A stretch of DNA of 64,000 nucleotides from Saururus chinensis (GCA_035235625.1 CP141149.1:8648893-8712892); one strand, 5' to 3'; positions 39,306 to 51,597 are shown, counted from the first letter of the stretch. Notes: a model not told the origin generated them from the sequence alone. Translations and numbers: made by a program.

Positions 39306-40070
39306 GCCTAAACTATAGGTATAAAATATCCTTATCTCAAGAAAAGTATGTTGATGATTTGTTGAAAAAGTTTAATTTGACTAATTGCAAAGAAATAGTT
39401 ACTCCTATGGCTATGAATGTGAAGTTGTCAAAAGATGATGGACGCAAATTGGTGGATGAATCCTCTTTATAGAAGTCTTGTTCATTTTTTGATATACTTG
39501 ACAAACACAAGACCCGATATTGCGAATAGTGTGAACATTGTTACTAGGTACATGAGCAAACCAAGTAAAACTCATCTTGAAGTGGCAAAGAGAATTTTGA
39601 AGTATGTGAAAAGAACAAAGAACTTTGGGCTAAAATATGAATATGAAAAAGAGAACGATTTGATTGGGTATACCTATAGTGATTGGGCCAGTAGCATTGA
39701 TGATAGAAGCACTTCCATTTACATCTTCACATTAAGAAACAAGGTAATATCATGGTTATAAAATAATCAAGATACTATTGCTCTCTCCTCCGTCGAAGCC
39801 GAATGCATCTCATCTTCAAGTGCATCACGTGAAGAGGTAGCAAGCATATCCAACAACATTTTTTTGTGACAATATGTCGGTCATTGCAATGATTAAAACC
39901 CAATCTTTCATGGAAGGATAAAGCACATTGAATTGAGACATCATTACATAAGAGAACTAGTGGAGAAAGGTGAAGTTGAATTGAATATTATCAAGACCAA
40001 TGATCAATTAGCCGATGTGTTCACCAAAGCGGTAATAATTGAGACATTTATACATTTTAGAAATCATATG
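39306..40070 (+). pseudogene. Younger Copia RT end and RNase H
   Basis: Plus-strand reading resumes with KISLSQEKYVDDLLKKF, the block that normally follows the RT catalytic part, then TRPDIANSVNIVTRYM, a frameshift at about 39470, GYTYSDWA (RNase H), SSVEAE (about 39800) and LADVFTKA (about 40010) just before the polypurine tract. These are the usual C-terminal landmarks of a Copia polyprotein. A TAA at 39761 and other stops interrupt the frame. Confidence 0.82.
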
Positions 40071-40090
40071 AAAATTACAAATTAAGGAGT

Positions 40091-40324
40091 GTTAAAAGCA
40101 GTCAAAGGTCCAATGGCAATACTTTGTAATTTTTATAAACATTTACTGTAATTTGGTTATGTAATGTATCGTGTATGCATTAGGTTTTATTTTGTAAGAT
40201 GACGAACCATGAAAGTGAGTTCTTTGTTTAGTTGTTTTCTTCTCGCCACGAAACCCCTTTGATCTTTCTTATTAAAAACTATATCCATTGCATTTTCTTT
40301 CTCTTTCTCTCATCCTCTCCAACA
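40091..40324 (+). repeat. 3' LTR of the younger Copia
   Basis: 234 bp, starting TGTTAAAAGCAGTC right after ATTAAGGAG and ending TCTCCAACA. See the 5' LTR for shared blocks. Confidence 0.88.
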
Positions 40325-40329
40325 CTTTC

Positions 40330-40575
40330 AGATCCACTCCATTTTGGATGTATACAACGTCTTCGGCTATGTCGATGGCAGCCTCTCTTGCCCCTCCCTA
40401 GTGGATGCCTTTGTGTGGCCCTCCCTTGGTGACTGGTGGGCCACTGACCTCCACCTTCGCACCTTCCTCAATGGCCAGGGCCACCATCAACCCCACCCTC
40501 TACCCTCATCTCCTCAAGTGCACATCATCCATGCCATTTGGATGACCATTGAGGCATGGTACCTTACTACCTCCC
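40330..40575 (+). pseudogene. Old Copia gag, middle piece
   Basis: Reads on from the younger Copia's right target duplication with the VFGYVDGS block of Copia gag, then LRTFLN, IHAIWMTIEAWYLTTS (helices that precede the zinc knuckle). It is cut at 40576 by the next insertion. The register matches the 35297-35438 piece once one 5-bp duplication is discounted. Confidence 0.72.
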
Positions 40576-41527
40576 CTGTTAGACCATGGTATGGGCTCGG
40601 GCCCAGTTTGGTCCAACGTGTTACAGTCCGGATAAATCAGTATGGGCCAAGGGGTTCAAGGGTGGTAAGGGCGGTCACACCAACCCCATTTGTGCCTTCA
40701 TTACACTAATTCGATTGGGACCCGCATATGTCATGCACATACACTAGGCATACACCTAAGTTGTGCATTAACACATTGTGGGGCCCAGACACGTAAATTA
40801 GGTGTTGAGGGTGGGACCCGTGGTTAGCAAAGCGTCGACCTTGTTGTAGGCTTGGCCATGTACAGGGGGTTTAGGCCTCCACAGGCTCTGAGAGACAGAG
40901 CTAGCTCCCGTTGTATAAGACCCTCAAGTGAAACCGGAAGGAAAATAACAATGAAGCCCATTAAGAAAAGCCCACAATAAGACCCACCCAAATAAGGAAA
41001 GAATGGAGTATATAAAGAGAGAAAGAGAAGAGGAGTGCCCTAATGCAAGTGCAGCCCCACTCCTTTCCTCCTCTCTTCCCAATTGCCGTCCCCCCCTCTC
41101 TCTTTGGTGCGGCTTGTACAAGCAAGGGAAAACTTTGCTGCTGGCCACCCCATTGCTCCCCTCTCCTTGATCTATTTGACAGGCTAAACAAGGGAGAAGA
41201 CTCTCTTCCTTGGCTAGATCTCGTTGGCTGATTTAAGGGCTGCATCACTGCTGTGATTTCTTCAATCCAAGCAAAGGTTGTGAGGGATCTACACTTTAGA
41301 AAGGTAGACTCTAATCTCTACTTGTTGTTCTTGTGTTTGACGTGTAAGGACTTATTCTTGGAGAGCGTACAAGGGCTGAAACGCCCAGGTTAGTTGGTAT
41401 TTGTTCCTCTTTGATTATCCTCTTTGCTTGATTCATGATTGGAATAAGATTATTGTTTATTGATGATAGATCTATGCATCCTTTCTTTGTAGATTAATTA
41501 AAGAAATAATTTTTGATTGGTGCGCCA
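40576..41527 (+). mobile_element. LTR-like block, probable solo LTR
   Basis: Starts TGTTAGACCATGG and ends ...TTGGTGCGCCA, flanked by TCCCC (40571-40575) and ACCCC (41528-41532). It interrupts Copia gag on its left. It contains AGTATATAAAGAG (about 41009), a plausible LTR promoter TATA box, followed by a pyrimidine-rich leader. The right border is uncertain, since TTGGTGC could instead be the start of a primer-binding site. Confidence 0.5.
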
Positions 41528-41683
41528 ACCCCCTCCCACTGCGCTTCCGCTAGTCTGGCCACTCAACATCCCCCACTATCGTGCTCCACCTCACAGCCCC
41601 AACTTCGTCATCACCAGTTCAATGCTAACGGCATGGTAGTCTATCTTAACTGCCTTTGGTAGCTTATAGACCAAGTTGCAGCC

Positions 41684-42363
41684 AGTGTTTTAAAACCCAG
41701 CTTGGCCACTGACCTGGATTTGTGGCCAGGCCGGTTTAACCAGGTTCAACCCGGGGTCAACTGGGGCTGACCCGGTCACTATATATTTTTGCTCCAAGCC
41801 TCCAACCCTAATTCCCAATTTCCCACTGCCGCCTCCCAATCTTCTCCAGTTCTCCTCTGATTTTTCCCCTTTCCTCCCTTTCTCCCACCGTCCTACTCCC
41901 ACTTCCTCTCACCGGTAGCAACCGTCCTCCTTGGCCCATTGACGCACCATCAGCTTTAATTTCCCAAACAGTCATCCCCTTTCTCCCCTTCTTCCCCCTC
42001 TTCTCCCTCTCTGCCAACATGTCCAATGGCCACTCCCTCTCCTCTCCGCCGACATGTCTGATGGCCACTCCCTCTCCTCCTCCCTGACGACCGACCCTCT
42101 TCCCCTTCCCCTTCCCCTCCCTCTCCCTCTAGTTCGCCCTCCCCTTCCCTCTCCCTCTCCCTCTCCCTCTCCCTCTCCTTCCTCCTCCCTCTCTCATCAC
42201 CCAGACCGGCCCAATTGTCCAGGTTATTGGTTAAACCAACTGGGCTTAATTGACCCGGCCGAGTCAACTCTGCTTGGTAACCTAGATGACTCGGTCCAAA
42301 ATTTTGACCGGGTCCAATTGAACCCGGTCAAACCTACCGAGCTGGTCCGAGTTCTAAAACACT
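41684..42363. mobile_element. Terminal-inverted-repeat element, 0.68 kb
   Basis: The left end AGTGTTTTAAAACCCAGCTTGGCC and the reverse complement of the right end, AGTGTTTTAGAACTCGGACCAGCTCGG, are inverted repeats. The arms continue with related ACCCGG(T/C)CA-type motifs for over 100 bp. The middle is a CT-rich low-complexity core (about 41860-42190). The ends resemble plant hAT or Mutator MITEs with GTTTTAAAACCCG-type termini. The target duplication is not clear. It interrupts the old Copia gag. Confidence 0.65.
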
Positions 42364-43231
42364 TCTTGTGAACGTCCATTTCTCGGACGTGGAGCTCTTC
42401 ACGCAAACCCTCGGCAGTTTGTAGGCTGAATACAATGGCTTCTCTACTGCCAAACATGCACGGGGAGACTCGAGCTGCTCAATTTTTGAGCCATGAAATC
42501 TCCTTCTCACTGAGAAAGTCACCATCAACACCGTCGAGCTTTCAGGCCCACCTCATGCCCCTACAACTGCCCTCCTCACTACAAGCAGCACCTCATAGAG
42601 CGACCCACTCCCTCACCCAATGCTACTGCCCCTGGCTTTAGTGTCGCCCTTGCCGGCTGCTGCCTCACAAAGCACTTGTCCCTCAAGAAACCGGCTATCA
42701 CACCACTAATGCCCCAGACTATGGACTATTAACTACTCCAGGGCACATTCCCCAACCCCTACTATCGCCCCCCCTCTTGGCCAGCGAGGCTCTCACAGTC
42801 GCCGATGTAGAGGCCCGCGCACCCCATGTCACACATCTACGGGGGCACCAACCACAGGGCCTTCAAGTGTTGGGAGCTTTACAACACTAATCTCCCCAGG
42901 CTGCCCAAGACCCCTGCTATGGCCATGACCGCTTAGGCTGGCACCATTGGCCCCTCTGAGTGGCTCCTTATGACCACATCTCCTGCGACCCACTTGCCCA
43001 CCATGACCCCTTTCCCACGTTCGACCATGTTTACATAGGTAATGGCCAATTCATCCCCGTCACCTCCATGGGCAGTCCAAACACATCATGTACGGTGGCC
43101 ACCATCGAAATGGCGTATATCCACTCACATCATCCACTTTGACCACCTACACTACCACCTCCGGCTGCACCAATCACTGGTACCACTAGCTCGATCATCT
43201 GTCCTTGCCACCTTTAATTTAGTTGTTTCCT
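42364..43231 (+). pseudogene. Old Copia gag end, zinc knuckle and protease, decayed
   Basis: Plus-strand frames show LFTQTLGSL...EYNGF and NLLLTEK (gag C-terminus), then H-x-A-x-x-CW-x-LYNTNLPR (about 42865, the latter half of a CCHC knuckle) and FDHVYIGNGQFIPVT (about 43022-43060), the conserved block of Copia protease. Stops and frame changes are frequent. The sequence ends at CCT where the CACTA-type element begins. Confidence 0.7.
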
Positions 43232-43620
43232 CACTACAAAAAACTTGATTTCCAGCGACAGTAGTCGCCGCTGAAAAGCACCTTGACCGCCGCAAAAGGT
43301 ATTAGCGACGATAAGGCTCCGTCACTGTCGATCAAGTCACGGATAGTTTTAGCGATGACCGATTTTATTTTCAATGGCAGTTATGACCGCCAGTGAAGAT
43401 CTTTCCTCCATTTTGCCCTTGAATTTATAATGACATTTTAATGTACATTTTCAGCGATGGCCACAAAAGCCGTTGTTGAAACTCAAATGTTAGCGACGCC
43501 CATTTTAGGCCGCCATTGATGCTCACTTTTTGCTTTTTTTTAAAAAAAAAATTCGTTATATTTTAAGTGATGGCGATGCTCACTTTTTTTTAAAAATAAT
43601 TTTCAGCGACGGCTGTGGCC
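43232..43620 (+). repeat. Left TIR and subterminal repeat field of the CACTA-type element
   Basis: The terminus CACTACAAAAAA is followed by repeated AGCGACGG, GACCGCC and GCCGTTG-like motifs. In CACTA elements such arrays bind the TNPA-type protein. The flank CCT may be the 3-bp target duplication, but its partner was not located. Confidence 0.7.
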
Positions 43621-43746
43621 GTGGCTGTTGTTCATAATGTCCCTCGTTGTCTAGTAGTAAGCTTAGCAGACCGGAAAAGTTGCATTATTCATAATGTTAC
43701 AGCTCCAAGACTTAAAGCTGTCACTTCTTGTCTTATTATCTTGTCC

Positions 43747-46700
43747 TCAACGCATCAAGAGTTGGAAAGCCTTGTTATTCATCTCCAAAGCATATTCATA
43801 TTCGAGATTATCACCACGCTCTTTAAACTCATCTACTTCAGCCGTTGGAACTTGAATACCAACCAATACAGTTGCACCAACGTTACCCTATCAAATTACA
43901 AAATATTTAAAGTCAGTTTCAGTGCATTGCATTACCCCATCTGCAGCTGCAATTACTTCTTATACTAATAAGTGTAAAGAGACACCATATAAAAATTATG
44001 ATGAACTAGATATCAAAACCTGTGCTCTGTAATGGAACAAACTAATATTCCAACGAGGGCTAAAAGCATTCATTAAAGCACTAGGCCTCTCTGGGAATAT
44101 GAATCCTAAAAGGCATTCATTTTCAACATTAGAACGTCCACCCATCTGTAAAAAGAAAATTCATGTTAGCTAAGAAGCATCTCCCTTAGCATACAAGAAG
44201 CAAAATGGCAACCAACAACAGCCTTGATATTTCTCCTAACAAAAATTCTTTTAACATGTAGTTACCAGTTCCATCAAGGAAAAAGAGTCATCTACTTTAT
44301 CTTCTTCCAAAAAAGAACATGAGGCATCAAGTTTGAGAAGTTCTACTTCAAGGATGAGTAATTATGAGAATAGCCTAACACTGACAGCCCCACCAGATGT
44401 CAATTAACTAACATATAGGGTGATGGAAAAGGCCTCATATAAAGCACTAAATCTAAAACTAATTTAGTCTATTGACAGTCGCAATGAGTCACATGACATG
44501 TCATGACCCGGATTTTTAAAAGTATTTTTTAAATAGCATAAACGGTAGGTAAATTTTTTTTTCTTTAAATATAAAACAAACCCTTCGATTAAATATCCAA
44601 GTCTTGATAACTGGGGTTCACAAATATGAATATCAAATCATATGATATTATTTAACATTTGAAAATTCATAAAGACCAGCTCATCCATCTATGTACAAGT
44701 TTGTCACCTGTTTGAAAATAAATAATAAGTTGACTCTCACGCTTAAGGTCCACTTATGTATCGGAGTTTTAAAAATGCGAAAACCTCTTGAGCTCGCCTG
44801 CCTTGGTCTCACTTGTCGTCGCCTGGAGAATCTGCAATAAAGCAAACCAAACAACAACCACAACCACAATGGAGCATCTCCGCCTTCAGGAGAAGAGCTT
44901 TCAATGGACAAAAAGTTTTATTATTATTTTTTGAATCGGGCCAACATCACCCGATGTTAGTTGCCTATGTACTCATCAGACAACATCTCCAATGTTTCCA
45001 ACAACATCATATCCAAATGTAGTTCTGCCTAAAAACTACACTATACTAAGAAGCATAGCATCACTCATGCAATGCTTAAGTATTTTCAAGCAACCTACAT
45101 TTTATGCAAGTCCTTTAATCGTTCCACTTGTTCTAATTAAACAAGCAATATCAATTAATGTTATTAATTATTTCTCAAACCATTGTTCGATAATTAATAT
45201 TCCCGTCTAATCATAAAGACAGACAAACACATCAAATGTCAACCTAAGTGACAATTGATAAGAAACACCCTGGAATCCACCAGGCCCCTAGAATCCACCA
45301 GGAAGTGTCATCTCCCAACCTAGCCCATAAGGACCTGACCGGAGTGGAAAGGCATGACCCACAACTGCACCTGAACAGAAGTGGTCAGAGACGCCAACCA
45401 AGCAGGATGTCAGCGACCCTAATTGCGTGTACACTAAAAGATCCTCAATAGATCTGCGGTGAGCCCGGCTCACAAAGAACTCCCTCCAATGGGGAGGTGC
45501 AACTACACGGTCAAATCAGCAGCTCCTCAATAGAGCTAAAACTTAGGAAACTATTCTGAACCCTATCTTGCTCATCTATAAGCCAGGATTCCGAATGACT
45601 ATCCCAAACCCTATTAGTCCTTTCTAGACTAAGGTTTACAACTCAAGACATGACATCGGTTCATCAACCAAGGCAAATCGTCAGGTCAAAGGCTTTGTTC
45701 ACTATATGAACTAGTCCCAGACCCCTCTGAGGTATTTTAGTCTTTATCTTGATTAGGTGTTCTTGCCCAATCCAAAGCTATCAAACCCCAAACAATTATT
45801 CTTTCAATAATTTAAAGATAGTGATAAATTACTATCACAACATCAATATCATAAATCGAAACAAAGAACAACATAAACCATAAGAACTACACAGGTCTAA
45901 GTAGGTCTAAGCATATCATAATATCAATAATCAAAATCAACAATGATATTATAATTACTCGAGCTCTCGTGCCCTAACCCTCTATGGGTTAACTTATTAA
46001 ATCTTTATTAAACTTATCGTAATACACCCAAGGGCATTAGAGTAATTATCTAACATTGGATACAGTCCTCTCTGCACTTGGGTAATTCTTTAACCTCTCA
46101 AAAGATTTCAGTATCATATTGGCCCATTAACAACATCCACGCGAATGCAGGCTAATTTGCATAGGGGTAGTTCTGTCATTTGGTTTAAGGCATTAATGTC
46201 ATCCAATGGGACCAAAATTAAACTCAAGGGTACTAGTTGACTTCATGGACCCTGTGTAATTTTCCTGGCATGTGATGGGGTCGTGAACCCCTTGAACCGA
46301 CCCAAGTTGTTTTAATGGTTTACTATAAACCCCAAGGGTAAAATGGTCAATTAACCACTCATTGGTATTTTTCTTCACCAAGATATTTGGCCTATAAATA
46401 TTTTACCTATTAAAATCTTATTGAGAATTTTCCCAATTTTTAAATAAACTCCTAGGCCCCTGAACCAGGGCCCCGAAGTCAGGCAAATAGTTCTCACACG
46501 ATGATTTAACTATCAAGGGTAAAAAGGTCATTTTATAATCTCTAGGATTTTTCCCTAATCTGAAACTCGGTCAGAATAGTTCCAAACCTCTCCAGGTCCA
46601 ATAGTAATTTTCTAGGATTTTTTCCACACCTAAACCCTACTGAACCGGACCTGGTTCACTCCCTTCTCTCTCTCTCTCTCTCTTTTTTAAACCGACCCGG

Positions 46701-49216
46701 ACCGGGTCGATTTGGGTCGACGACCTGCGTTGCGGGTCGTCTTCCCCGCGTTCTGCCAGAGGCATTTCAGCCTCTGGCGGCGCCGCCCCCTACCACGGCA
46801 GAGGGGTGGTGGCTCACTGGTTTTTCGACCGCCGACACACAGCGGAACCGATGGCGTCGGTCCTGCCGCCGTCCGGTGGCCGGACGGTGGCCAAAACCGC
46901 CACTTTCCCCTTCTGCTTTTTTTTTTAAAACAGACGGCAAAGCCGCCGCAGCCGGGGCCAGTGCGGCCCAGGCCGGCACGTCCGGGGCAATCATGGCCTA
47001 GAACAACGCGGCCGGGACTGGTGCGGCGACGGCCAGTGCAGCCACTGCCGGCGCGGCCTCAGCCAGCGCCGTCAGTTTCAACAATCCTTTTTTTTTATAC
47101 GGTGACGACCCGGCGGCAGCCAATCCACCGCCGCCAAGGCCGCCGGATCCAAGGCCACTATAGCCAGGACCGGCACGCCCCTCCCTCAATTGGTCCAGCC
47201 ACCAGCTGTCGGCCGGTGACTGGCCGGCAGTAGCAATTTCAATGAAGTTATGTGAATAGTGATTGCATTAACAAAAATGATTTTATATTTTAATAATGAA
47301 ATATTTTTAATCTCGATTCAAAATCCTACCTCGAAGGTAGCGTTGCTGTCGATCCACCATCGCTAACGCTTCGCCGGAGTCTCGCCAGAAAATTCCTTCA
47401 TCTCCTCCCCTGTCAAAAGCTCTTCCAAACTCCCCATTCTTTGCTCTCATTGGGCAAAAAAAGACCCCTAAATTGTGCCCTAAGAAGGCTTTTTATAGGC
47501 ATGAGATTAGGGCTCCTAATTCCATGAGGAATTAGACCTTAAAAACCCAATTTCGGAACAGTAATTTATCGGGCCCACATCGCAACTTAAATGGATAGTT
47601 TGCACATTCAATTCGGGTAAACGGGTCCTGCACGATATATTTAATTTTAGACGGTTGTATCTTCCTCATCCGGACTCCGATTCGCGTATTCTTGGTGGCG
47701 TTTCGAAGCTCTTTTTGTCTACTTTCCATCTATATATATATCAGCTACCAAATCTAAGTATGGATTAATTTATTCTAACAGAAATGTTAAGGTGTCTAGT
47801 ACCCTAATTTCTACATGTACGACTTCGGGAATTTAGAAAATTCCCAGACGTTACATGACATGATCAGCCTAATGAAAAATACATATTATGTAACAAATTC
47901 CTACGACAATATATAGAAAAAAACCTCAGCAGCCATCCAAAATTCAACTAAAACTTTGTTTGAAGTGCCATTGAAGTGAAAGAAAAGAAAGAACGACAGA
48001 TCCTGATTTCATCTAAGAATAGTGGAGCAGATAAAAAAGCCAATAGTCATCAACAGCTCATTTTGCACGACATTGAAAAGTTCCCTACCACACTTTTGAA
48101 TCGGAACTTCTACAGTATCAGTTAAAATTTAATATACAATGTACCTTTAAAAGATGCAAAGATAACTGAAACAGTGGCAACCAATGAAGACATGAATATT
48201 CATTACTCTACAAATCAGTTTGGAGCCCAACTATGCTATTACTAAGGAAGATCATAAGACAAAATTACAAGATGCCATAGGTGATCTTTCACCAAGTCAT
48301 TATCGGTGAGATCAATAGTTCGCAGTTGGGAAGATTCCATCCACTCTATCAATGCCGTGAGTTCAGAAGCTGTGTGAACACCAACACTGTAAAAAAAGGG
48401 GAATTTTTCAATTTCAATATTTGAACATTTTCAAAAATACTTATTGATTGTCTTTAAAGTATAACAATGTGTCTTTCTGTCAGACATTCAACACTTGAAG
48501 GATAATAAGTAGCTCTGTAACTTTAAGGAAACAAGTTCTGATTACCTGTACAGAACCAGGGCTTCCTTTCTGCTTGAGTCAAATCTGTATTTGAACTCTG
48601 TGATGTTTATTTTGCCCACCTAGAAAAGCCCGAAAATAAAAAGACAGATGGAAATTGAACATGGTGATAATTAAAGGGACTTATCAAGTTGGAATGCATA
48701 ATTACTTGCTCTGCAAATTTTTTGAACCTTCCAGGCTCCTCTGGCATAAAAGTTGCAAGCACAGCCTCCCGTTGTCTACCAACATCAGCCAGCTCTGTGA
48801 CTAATGTCAACCTATCAAAGTTCATGTTTGCACCACTTGCAATTGCCACTAGAAATTCACCCTTGAAACCATAGTATTTGCAATATGCCTCTGCTTCAGC
48901 TAGAGAATGAGCACCAGCTGGCTCCAGAATGCATCTTGTCTCCTCAAACATGTCCTACTTTTGGAAGATGAAACACTGTTAATAAAATATACAGTCATCT
49001 CACAATCACCTGATTGCATCCTTGACATGTATGTTAGCAAGGAGCTAGAAATGATACATTTCTTGGAAAAATCTATTTCTGATGAACAAGCATACTAAAA
49101 AACTTATGATTTCAGTTTCTGGAACCGCACTGTTAAATACATGAGACTTTGTAAAACTCATTACCTTTATTGAAGAACAAATAGCATCTCGGCTAACAAG
49201 AGCTCTTTGTCACTCT
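43747..49216 (-). pseudogene. OMR1: Threonine deaminase, last six exons (captured)
   Basis: Biosynthetic threonine deaminase is the plastid PLP enzyme that commits threonine to isoleucine synthesis. Six minus-strand exons with GT/AG borders and compatible phases are visible: 49216-49165 (LVSRDAICSSIK), 48954-48706 (LEPAGAHSLAEAEAYCKYYG, SGANMNFDRL), 48619-48546 (ITEFKYRF), 48386-48269 (YSVGVHTASEL, DLVKDHLWHL), 44145-44020 ([24 protein letters not shown]) and 43886-43747 (GNVGATVLVGIQVP to FQLLMR-stop). They cover the end of the catalytic domain and both C-terminal ACT-like regulatory domains. All 5' exons, including the PLP lysine and transit peptide, are absent. Damage: an in-frame TGA in the 52-nt exon and three residues missing before AFSPRWN. 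A solo LTR fills the fourth visible intron. Flanking transposon DNA argues for capture, not a resident gene. Confidence 0.88.
44499..47855 (-). mobile_element. Solo LTR, 3.36 kb, inside the captured intron
   Basis: Flanked by a perfect TGACA duplication (44494-44498 and 47856-47860). On the minus strand it starts TGTAACGTCTGGGAATTTTC and ends CCGGGTCATGACA, the same terminal style as the other long LTRs here. No coding domains are inside; GC-rich open frames at about 46700-47230 are compositional. It inserted into an intron between two threonine deaminase exons. Confidence 0.88.
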
Positions 49217-49892
49217 CTGCATTTAATATTAGCAAACAAGTCATAACAGAAGTAACGATTGTACACAAGCTTTAAAAAAGATTTATACAATTGGACATAC
49301 TAAGTGTGACAATGTACTATTTTATTCAGATCATTGGGACTGGGTAAGAACACTGATTGGAAAAGTAGATAGAAGATGAGTTTCGCTTTGTGCCACAAGG
49401 ACATTTTCCCTCATGTTCTCTGAAGAGTGATTTATCAGCACAGTAGATTGGGTGAACACATAATAGATAAGAAATCACATAGATAAAAGGCAATGTAGTT
49501 GACATCTATGCTTTACACCAAGTTGAGAACTGCCATCTAGAAAGTGTGGCAAGCTATCTCAGTTTTGAATCTGTGGTTGCTTGGTTATCACTCCAATTGG
49601 ATTAAGGACTTGATTGATCTAAGAAACCACTTAAATCTAAGTTTATATACTTCATCTTCAATAATTGAACAAAAAATAAGCGGGTTCATGCTGTAAAGAG
49701 CAAGCTCGGATGAAAACTGGTGCATTCTGCAATCAAAGGCCAGCAAACAACATTCATGAAGTTTACTGAACAAGGCTGCTCATAAAATGCATATATAAAC
49801 ACCACTTAATGCATTTGGTTTTCTTTTCCTGTCAATATCTTATGTTCACACTTCTTACACTGTCTGTAGTACTATGAAGCATAACATCTTAC

Positions 49893-50653
49893 ATTTACTG
49901 GACAGTCACCCAGCATAACCTTCGCCCCATAGCTCTTTCCTGCTTCAAATGCCACACAAAACTCGGAACCAGAAGAACTTCAAGCTTATTAGCAACTTGC
50001 ACATGCAAAGAGAGGGAAAAAGAAAAAGAAAACATAAAAAAATAAGCAATAAGAACAAAAGTACAACAAGATCCAGAACTATCAGAATTTGCACGCAATT
50101 CACGCAATTCACATGCCTAAGCAAGAAACCAACTGTATAGAATTCCAAAACTGTTCTTTTTTTCCTTCCTCCACATGTAAATCATGTCGCTCATGGATGG
50201 AACCTGTCATTCAGAAACAATCACGCATAAGAATAGTAGATAACTCATTGGTCCGGAATTAAAATTTTTCTTTTCCTATCTTTAGGCTGCAGACTTAATG
50301 AATTACACTCATCTATTGTCGCATGGTTCACAATTAACAAGGAAAAGGGGATATGAAACACGTACATACCTGTGAATATCGAGGGTTCAAAACTGCCGCT
50401 CGACTAGCACACAGCTCCAGGAATACAACCTAAATGAGTACAAGGTATCAATCAGTAGGCAGTCATGAGGTTTAAACTCAGCCAAGCCACAAAATACAAC
50501 TTGAGCTCTCAGCAGTGTCCTAAATGCAGGTTCTAACCTGCAAAATGAGCCATAGAGGAATCAAGTTGGTATTTCACTATATTGTTAGTTTCCTAGGAGA
50601 AGCACCTGTGGTTTCAAATGAACGATGACAGCTTCCACTTCTCTGCATGACTC
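49893..50653 (-). pseudogene. TraB-family protein, three exons (captured)
   Basis: Three minus-strand exons with good splice borders encode the N-terminal core of a plant TraB/PrgY-family protein: 50653-50606 (ESCREVEAVIVHLKPQ), 50429-50370 (VVFLELCASRAAVLNPRYSQ) and 49995-49893 (ANKLEV...GSEFCVAFEAGK and AKVMLGDCPVN). The first two are phase 0. The third has a 1-base frame change between LEV and GSEF, so the fragment is broken; an exon normally between the second and third (helical region) is not recognised. The LGD-x-P motif is conserved in the family. Plant TraB proteins have been linked to organelle membranes, but their biochemistry is unclear. The fragment lies just upstream of the threonine deaminase exons on the same strand, and these are unrelated genes. 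Confidence 0.78.
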
Positions 50654-50977
50654 CTACAGCCACACGGGATTGCACCTTCTGTCAGTTTCTTATAGAAAAG
50701 AGGCTGTTCTTCAGCATATAGAAATGGCTGGAACAACTCAAGGCTTCGGCTAATCGAAACAAGAAAATGCTCACGCGAATCGTTCAACGATGCACAATTG
50801 AAAATAAATACATGAACATTTTCTACTAAGAAGCAACAATAATCTATAATTCCTTCTGCATACGAATGGATTAAGAACAATGAAATCTGACAAAGTATCC
50901 TTAACTCTATTGATTGACCATGAAAATACTAATCCTAAGTCCTTATTCCTCAGTACTGAAGGAAAGGCACTCTCACC

Positions 50978-51475
50978 TTTTCCTTGAGCTTGTCTTGTTG
51001 AAGGACTTCTCATCACTGTAGGAGAAATCCAGTCCAACACCACTGCTGAATGGAAACATGCATATATTTAGCTTGAGTTTAAAAATATGAAATACAGGAT
51101 AAACCATGACAAAATATGCAGCAATGGGAAATCTCCACCATCAAGAACCGTACTAATAAGAATAACAGATTCCATTTTGAGTTCGGTTTTAAATGTTGAC
51201 CAGAAAGACAGCAACAGTTATTACATAAGATAGAAAACCAACACGTACATTGCGGCATTGCATAAACATGAAATTTCAGACCATTTTGAGTCTTAAACAG
51301 GTAAGAAATCCTTCAATGCAATTTCATCAGACTTAAAACGATGATTATATACATCCTCTTTTAGAAAAAAAAGTCTTACAGTAGTACTAAGCAAACTGCA
51401 CAAGCATGCTAACCGTTAAGGACAATGGGGCAAACTCACCACTGCTGTCCGAAGGATCGAAGTTCATTTTGAAAT
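50978..51475 (-). other. Possible further minus-strand exons
   Basis: On the minus strand an ATG at about 51466 opens MNFDPSDSS before a GTGAGTTTG donor. A CAG acceptor at about 51044 opens a segment ending at AAG/GTGAGAG (about 50978). They could be the first exons of the captured TraB gene or of another source gene. I do not recognise the peptide, and the exon status is conjecture. Confidence 0.25.
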
Positions 51476-51597
51476 GCCCAGAAAGATGCCTCCTTTGAGA
51501 ACTACAATCTAGAGTCGACACACAAAATGCCCAGCAAGAAGATCAGCTGCAACTGCGACGAAAGAATAGAAAAGGTTGGAATCGAGGGAAGGAAAGG

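Larger units (their letters stand above)
35439..40324 (+). mobile_element. Younger Copia element with an inverted middle
   Basis: Both LTRs (35439-35716 and 40091-40324) begin TGTTAAAAGC(G/A)GTC and end CCTCTCCAACA. The flanks CTCTC (35434-35438) and CTTTC (40325-40329) are a 5-bp target duplication with one mismatch. After the left LTR comes TTTGGTAGTTGAGGGC, a degraded match to the initiator-Met primer site; before the right LTR is a purine-rich ATTAAGGAG. The gag start and the RT end/RNase H are plus-strand, but the segment between (about 36590-39305) is reversed. A 411-bp tandem duplication spans the left inversion junction. The element cannot be autonomous. Confidence 0.88.

Noticed and set aside
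46712-47233. 173-codon Pro/Arg-rich open frame
   Set aside because: Lies within the solo LTR at 44499-47855 in a GC-rich tract; low complexity, no domain.
43747-49216. A resident, truncated threonine deaminase gene
   Set aside because: The fragment and its neighbours are bounded on both sides by pieces of the same Copia element and by CACTA-type repeats, so it was carried in.
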